This document shows positions 59,901 through 64,000 of a stretch of DNA of 64,000 bases, piece by piece. The stretch comes from Pseudorasbora parva. Its lineage: Eukaryota; Chordata; Actinopteri; Cypriniformes; Gobionidae. Where the stretch lies: positions 40,288,653-40,352,652 of the forward strand of contig NC_090172.1 of NCBI RefSeq assembly GCF_024679245.1, written 5' to 3'. The notes beneath the pieces were generated by a model. It did no database searches. It saw only the letters and a program-made list of their open reading frames with translations, and was not told the DNA's origin. The first letter of the stretch is position 1. The number at the start of each line of letters is the position of its first letter. The position numbers were made by a program, and so were the translations under genes.

Positions 59901-61514
59901 AGCCTCCAAAGTGTTATGCACTTTTTTTCCAATAAACAATAGAAGCATGCATGCAATGCTATTTTTATATGAAACCTTATTGAGAAGTGAAGCTACTTCC
60001 ATGAGACATCTCTGATTTCCTGTAATCCCTAATAGGATTAGAGGAAAAACCAGAACTGCATAGTTCCTAAAAATATTTGATCACTCATGGGAAAGTCAAT
60101 TTTATCTGTGAAAAATTATGTTGATTCTTCCAGAAAAGTGTACAATGCAGCAGTTTGGTACTATAATCATCTAGCTGGACTCCGACCAGTGGTCATGATT
60201 ACAGAAGATAGTGACGCTATTTCAGAGTACAGTGCCTTAAACAGCGGAGTGTATGTCATCTCAACTCAGGTATGTTGTATAGTGTTGGATTGTCAGTATC
60301 TTTCTGGAGTCAGAAATGTTTAATGACCACTAAATTGTATAACTTACTTTTGTTCCAGTCAGGAAACAAATTTCCTAAATAGTCGTGCTAGGTTCTCCTT
60401 TATCATTCAACTCTTTTATTTTATTTAGTTTACATTATAAAAAAATATTTATTTTTCATGTCCAGTCAGGGTTTCCGTGGAGTCATACATTTAACAATAA
60501 GAATTTAAGGCCATAAAAAGTCATAAAAACGTCCAGATTTTCCATACAAGGTCATAAAAAACAAAACAAATGTAAGGCCTAAAAAGTCTTAAATTCGCTG
60601 AGGCATTGCGTTCTAGGTCTTAAATAATGTTAAACAGGTCTTAATTTTCCAACGTTCATGTAACGCTACCTCATTGAAGTGCTCTCGCCTCCCGCAGCGC
60701 GCGTATTTATTCCATGGTGTTGTAGTTCTTTCTTTTACTAGTCCAACTATTGTTCGCTGTATTACAACTACAAATTACACCAGTATGCATCTTCTATTGC
60801 AGCCAATCAGCTTTCGTGATATTGGCACGAGCCTCTTTCAGATTGTACCCCACAGACGCATAAAACAGATTTTATTCTTCAGCTGACGGTTCTTCCAGTT
60901 TCGCGATCGTGAAAGCGAAGGTGAATCTTTCTTGCAATCTTGCATAATAACCAAATAAAAGTATAATATACCGGATTGCACTAAAAAAAGTTAATAACAG
61001 TGATGTAAACGGCGAACTCCGATGTCAGACTGCGTGTGTTTGCTGCCTGTCAGCGCACAAGGATGTGTTATTTCTAGGCTCATTAGCCTACTCTCGAACA
61101 ATTAAATATACACATTATGCATATGTCTATATCCTGACTTGACAATAGTCTATTGTCATTTATTTATAAGTAAATATTTTATTACTGACCAGTTTATTTG
61201 ATTACTTAATTACTTGGAAACTTTTTACTTATATTAAGCATTTGCTTATTGCTGTGGTTTACTTGTTACTGGTTATTACTGGTTTACCACCCCAAGCGAT
61301 CGTGTTATAGCACACCACTGGACCAGCCTTTTTTTGTAATACCAAACAAGATTCATGCATTTTGTTTGTTTTACTGCCATGTTTGACTATTGTTATGGTT
61401 AATGTGGCATCCTAATTATGAAAAATAAAAATGTTCGCAAATTTATGGAAGTGACTACCACAATATAAAATAAAATTATTTTGATTAAAAAAAATTAACG
61501 TGTGTTTGTGTGTG

Positions 61515-61566
<52 letters not shown>

Positions 61567-62716
61567 TGTATATTTTATATACTTGCAAAGCGAATTATTT
61601 TATTTAAATTGAACAAAGTATTCGTAATCTTATTATTCATAGCTACATATTCATATGTATATATATAATATACATATGAATATATAGCTGTGAATAATAA
61701 GATTACTAATACTTTGTTCAATTTAAATAAATTAATTTGCTTTGCAAGTAATTTAGTGATTCTGCATTTTCTATGCATGTTATTTTTTATTGCATGATAT
61801 AGGTTTTAAATTTAATTCATAATGATCTTAAAAAGGTCATACAAAGTCTTAAATTTGACTTGGTGAAACCTGCCGATACCCTGGTCCAGTGGATGGTATT
61901 TAGGATGTTTGATCATACTGTCATGGTCTGTTTTGTTATAATGAATGGCTTATCATACATATCCCATTCTTATGTTTAATTTGTCTTAAATTTGTAAAGA
62001 GCTGGGTGTTCTGCAATTCAGTAAAAAGTCATCAAAACATTTTTTTTTAAGTGCAATAAATGAGACCAACACACTTGTCCATTAGTAACACCAGTGAACT
62101 CTATTGTAGGAGTACCTGTTAAGTTTCTGGCCAGACGTGCAGGCTGCCCACGATCTGTACAACTCCATTGCTCAGACTCTTCAAGAGCGAGAGAGTGAAG
62201 GAGCAGAGAAGGTGTACACTGAACACCTGCCTGCTGAGGTGCTGGAGGCTGGTATAAAATCTGGAAGGTACATCCAGGTAAGTAAACTCTCAGAGATGCT
62301 CCTGTTTTTGATGGCTACATTCCAACCACTCTTTCCCATTTAAGGGCCTGCTCAGTGTGAACAAACATCGAGCACAGCAGGAAGCATTTGTCCGTTATGA
62401 GGGTTCAGCCAGCAAAAATACAGGTAATAACAACATACTTTAATCAGTCATTGAATTTTTTTCAGATTACTGATACTTATTGAAATTGATGGGTTTTATG
62501 GTCTTTTACCTTTTATCCTGTGATCCTGTTTTTTAGAGCTAAACAGTGATGTGCTGATCAGTGGAGTGAAGCATCGTAACCGGGCGGTGCATGGAGATGT
62601 GGTTGTCATAGAGCTGTTGCCCCGTAATGAGTGGAAGGGCAGGACTATGGCACTAACAGAAGGTCAGGGGGAGGAGCGGGCACAGGAGGACATCCAGAGT
62701 CAGCCCTTGCCCACAG
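56801..62716 (+). CDS. dis3l: DIS3-like exonuclease 1, coding exons 1-7 (gene continues past window)
   Basis: Catalytic 3'-5' exoribonuclease subunit of the cytoplasmic RNA exosome. Seven exons join in frame: 56801-56945, 58312-58456, 58630-58758, 60134-60269, 62110-62277, 62345-62423 and 62537-62716, 982 nt or about 327 residues, roughly a third of the vertebrate protein. All introns are GT-AG. Domains: a CR3 cysteine motif (C37, C42, C46), a PIN domain (about residues 50-185) and the start of cold-shock domain 1 (from about 230). The PIN keeps VPD but has lost the DTN signature and the catalytic Glu seen in DIS3, as in known DIS3L. The RNB nuclease domain is outside the window. An in-frame TAG at 56792 sets the upstream limit. 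Met at 56801 or 56816 may be used; 56816 matches the mammalian N-terminus better. Identification rests on remembered DIS3L sequence. Confidence 0.95.
56955..57850 (-). mobile_element. 5'-truncated LINE in dis3l intron 1, antisense
   Basis: A minus-strand non-LTR retrotransposon end. The 3' end, with TGTAATAAAGTTTATATATA, lies only about 10-15 bp beyond the exon 1 donor at 56946. It contains the RT remnant at 57078-57833. The 5' limit near 57850 is approximate, and I saw no clear target duplication. Confidence 0.72.
57078..57833 (-). pseudogene. LINE reverse transcriptase C-terminal fragment
   Basis: 251 open codons with the RT polymerase box [13 protein letters not shown] near the start, then [70 protein letters not shown] and [20 protein letters not shown]. 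This is the second half of a non-LTR RT plus thumb. I recall the family as frequent in fish but cannot place its clade with certainty (jockey or I group are possible). Fingers, endonuclease and ORF1 are missing through 5' truncation, although no internal stop is present. Confidence 0.82.
57851..58311. other. Rest of dis3l intron 1
   Basis: AT-rich intron sequence with no repeat or ORF recognised. It ends with the acceptor TGTGCTCTAACAG at 58311. Confidence 0.5.
58312..58456 (+). CDS. dis3l: dis3l exon 2: PIN domain, first part
   Basis: Begins after the acceptor CTCTAACAG and encodes [20 protein letters not shown] through HTRGR. The DIS3 position for a catalytic Glu (LQEV in DIS3) is occupied by YQHT here. 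Donor GTCATA is weak at positions +3 to +6; the exon ends in phase 2. Confidence 0.9.
58630..58758 (+). CDS. dis3l: dis3l exon 3: PIN domain, middle
   Basis: Follows the acceptor TTGTACAG after a short 173-bp intron. It encodes [20 protein letters not shown] and [20 protein letters not shown], closely matching mammalian DIS3L. It ends in phase 2 at GTTAGT. Confidence 0.93.
58826..59866. mobile_element. TIR element in dis3l intron 3
   Basis: TGGGCTCCTTGCACATA (58826-58842) and TATGTGCAAAGAGCCCA (59850-59866) are 17-bp terminal inverted repeats with one mismatch. They are flanked by TAA and TAG, possibly a 3-bp duplication with one change. The 1,041-bp body has two overlapping 84-87 codon minus-strand frames without recognisable motifs. 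It is probably a non-autonomous Harbinger-like element. Confidence 0.68.
60134..60269 (+). CDS. dis3l: dis3l exon 4: PIN domain, end
   Basis: Starts after TTCTTCCAG and encodes [20 protein letters not shown] then [20 protein letters not shown] and ISTQ. It ends in phase 0 at GTATGT. Confidence 0.93.
61501..61570. repeat. (TG)n(CGTG)n microsatellite
   Basis: About 70 bp of TG repeats passing into nine or so CGTG repeats, inside the hAT-like element. It is alternating purine-pyrimidine and so prone to Z-DNA and length change. Confidence 0.95.
61581..61749. repeat. 169-bp near-perfect foldback
   Basis: The left half from ACTTGCAAAGCGAATTATTT and the right half ending AAATTAATTTGCTTTGCAAGT are inverted copies of about 80 bp with only a few mismatches, meeting at ATATATATAATATA near 61660. 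It could form one long hairpin. It lies inside the hAT-like element beside the microsatellite and could be a small MITE. No clear target duplication was seen. Confidence 0.88.
62110..62277 (+). CDS. dis3l: dis3l exon 5: linker into cold-shock domain
   Basis: Starts after CTATTGTAG; 168 bp and 56 codons, phase 0 at both ends. It encodes [20 protein letters not shown] and [19 protein letters not shown], the hallmark stretch before CSD1. Confidence 0.93.
62345..62423 (+). CDS. dis3l: dis3l exon 6: cold-shock domain 1, start
   Basis: Short 79-bp exon after a 67-bp intron; acceptor CCCATTTAAG. It encodes [20 protein letters not shown] and SASKNT and ends in phase 1 at GTAATA. Confidence 0.9.
62537..62716 (+). 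CDS. dis3l: dis3l exon 7: cold-shock domain 1, continued
   Basis: Follows the acceptor TTTTTTAG. It encodes [20 protein letters not shown] and [20 protein letters not shown], ending QPLPT in phase 1 at GTAACC. The next exon (expected to begin GRVVGI in relatives) was not found before 64000. Confidence 0.93.
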
Positions 62717-62934
62717 GTAACCATAAGTATATGATGATGATTCTGGTCTAAAACATTCTGAGCGGAACATGATGAGTGACCGACCAGCAGCCAGATAAAT
62801 GGACATGCATTTGCAATTGGTTTCAGAAGTCTGAAACCACTATTGAAAATGCTTTTATTTAGCATTTTTCTAATTTAATAAAAAAAAAAATTATCACAAA
62901 TTCTGGTATGTGTTTGAATGACAATTTTATTTAA

Positions 62935-64000
62935 AGGTGCCCTAGAATGATTTGAAACAATATGTTAAATTGTTCTCTGATATCTAAATAGAGGGTATGT
63001 GGCTTATTTAAGGTCAAAAATTGTCCAGATACAGTTTTACAGGTCCATTTACAACCCTAGAAATTGTCCCTAGGATGAAATGCTCTGTTTTTGCCTGATT
63101 TGGAAGGGTCATTAATATTATTGCAGAGTTCTGCTCTGATTGGCTGTTTCACTGCATGGCTCAATGACAGCTAACACATCTATACCATCCGTCATGACAA
63201 TGATTTTACAATGATAGCTTCTTAACTTTGAATCACGAACTGAACTGGGTAGCGCGTAAATATGTTGTTTGTACAGTAACATTACAGTTTGACAGTAGAG
63301 TACTGATTTAAAAGTCAATTTATTTAGCCAAACAAAGTAGAGGCCACTCAAAATAATCTGTCATGTTTACTACTCACCTGCTTCAAAATAATCATACTTC
63401 AGTTCTCAAAAATGTATATCTATTTAACAAATTGAATAAAAGCCTTGTCAAATGACTATCGTTTCAACTTAGATGGTGGAGAAGGTGAAGTTAGCTACAA
63501 GGATCGACTGAGCGATCAGCCAATTTAGCGATCAGCGATCGGCTAAACAGTAGTAGTAAACGTAGTTAGTTTCTGAGTTATGTGTTGATGATTAAATTTA
63601 GGCTCATTTAAATTTCAATCTGTCAAAGGGGATCAACATTCGTACTGTTGTATTTCATGAAACCACTGGCAGGAAATATTAACTTTTGTCATTTGACAAA
63701 CTATTTTGCCCAGGTTAGAAAAACTGTCCGTGCTGAAATGGGCCGAGCAAACGAACGATTTTGAATTAAATTGTTGTGGTATCCGATTGTAAATAAACAT
63801 CAACCATGACTGTTGACAATGTTTATCTGTGGGAAGGCTAAGAAAAGTCCTCACATCCATTTATTCATGATCTGCCGTCTTTGCTATCCTCACGTGATGC
63901 TTTTTTACCTGATAGAACTCCCGAAGATTCGACTGCGCATTTCTGCCTGACAGTGAACATTGGCTGGCATTCAAATGTTGGGGGCATACATATTAATGAT
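62935..64000. mobile_element. THAP-coding DNA transposon in dis3l intron 7, cut by window edge
   Basis: Starts near TTTAAAGGTGCCCTAGAATG, a terminus I recall from cyprinid DNA transposons. TTAA at 62934 would fit a Kolobok-like target site, but the other end is outside the window, so this is unproven. It carries a minus-strand THAP-like frame at 63633-63860. The rest of 62950-63600 is non-coding by eye. Confidence 0.5.
63633..63860 (-). pseudogene. THAP-domain fragment
   Basis: 75 codons reading RTFLSLPTDKHCQQSWLMFI, then NSKSFVCSAHFSTDSFSNLG. The W, the CSxHF motif (third and fourth metal ligands, Cys and His) and the FSTDSF block match the second half of a THAP zinc finger. The first C-x4-C half is not in frame upstream within the window, and the frame ends shortly after the domain. 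It may be one exon of a transposase or a decayed copy. Confidence 0.62.

Larger units (their letters stand above)
60467..61883. mobile_element. hAT-like non-autonomous element in dis3l intron 4
   Basis: Ends CAGGGTTTCC (60467) and GATACCCTG (61883) are short inverted repeats of the CAGGG...CCCTG kind typical of hAT elements. They are flanked by the exact direct repeat GTCCAGT (60460-60466 and 61884-61890), consistent with an 8-bp duplication with one base ambiguous at the edge. Subterminal AAGTCTTAAATTTGACTTGG and AAGGTCATAAAAA motifs recur near both ends. It is 1,417 bp and lacks a transposase. It contains a microsatellite and a foldback. Confidence 0.85.

Overview
This is eukaryotic DNA, almost certainly from a teleost fish and probably a cyprinid. 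The evidence is a split vertebrate gene (dis3l) with GT-AG introns, a DIRS1-type retrotransposon, an L2-type LINE, a Tc1 relic, several non-autonomous DNA transposons, and short repeats that I recognise from fish gene flanks. No bacterial genes, operons, CRISPR arrays, tRNAs or rRNAs were seen.

Layout. (1) 1-4041: the 5' two thirds of a DIRS1-like retrotransposon on the minus strand (promoter, gag-like ORF, RT/RNase H ORF with one frame break), running off the left edge and inserted in a satellite unit. (2) about 4041-42966: a tandem satellite of roughly 99 monomers of about 393 bp (38.9 kb, 60% of the window), with at least three monomer subtypes, higher-order duplications, a conserved 12-bp dyad in nearly every unit and a CACGTG E-box restricted to some subtypes. 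(3) 42967-47897: a non-autonomous DNA transposon with long inverted arms that cuts the last satellite unit. It is itself invaded by a short retroposon and by a second TIR element that carries an L2 LINE, so four layers are nested. (4) 47898-56800: an accessory zone with a CCCATATGGG-rich tract, strongly diverged old monomers of the same satellite, a dead Tc1 transposase, a clean Harbinger-type element with TAA target duplication, an inverted-repeat element with a THAP-domain fragment, and an exon-like ORF of unknown family. (5) 56801-64000: the first seven coding exons of dis3l on the plus strand (CR3 motif, degenerate PIN domain, start of the first cold-shock domain). Its introns hold a minus-strand LINE, a TIR element, a hAT-like element with a near-perfect foldback, and a THAP-coding transposon that leaves the window.

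The only host gene supported is dis3l, the catalytic subunit of a cytoplasmic RNA exosome. Everything else is repeat or transposon. The most interesting object is the satellite: it is young and homogenised in the main block, yet has old, decayed relatives 6-10 kb to the right, a built-in dyad and phased E-boxes. No protein-coding function is claimed for it. The 67-99 codon ORFs inside monomers look like by-products of homogenisation.
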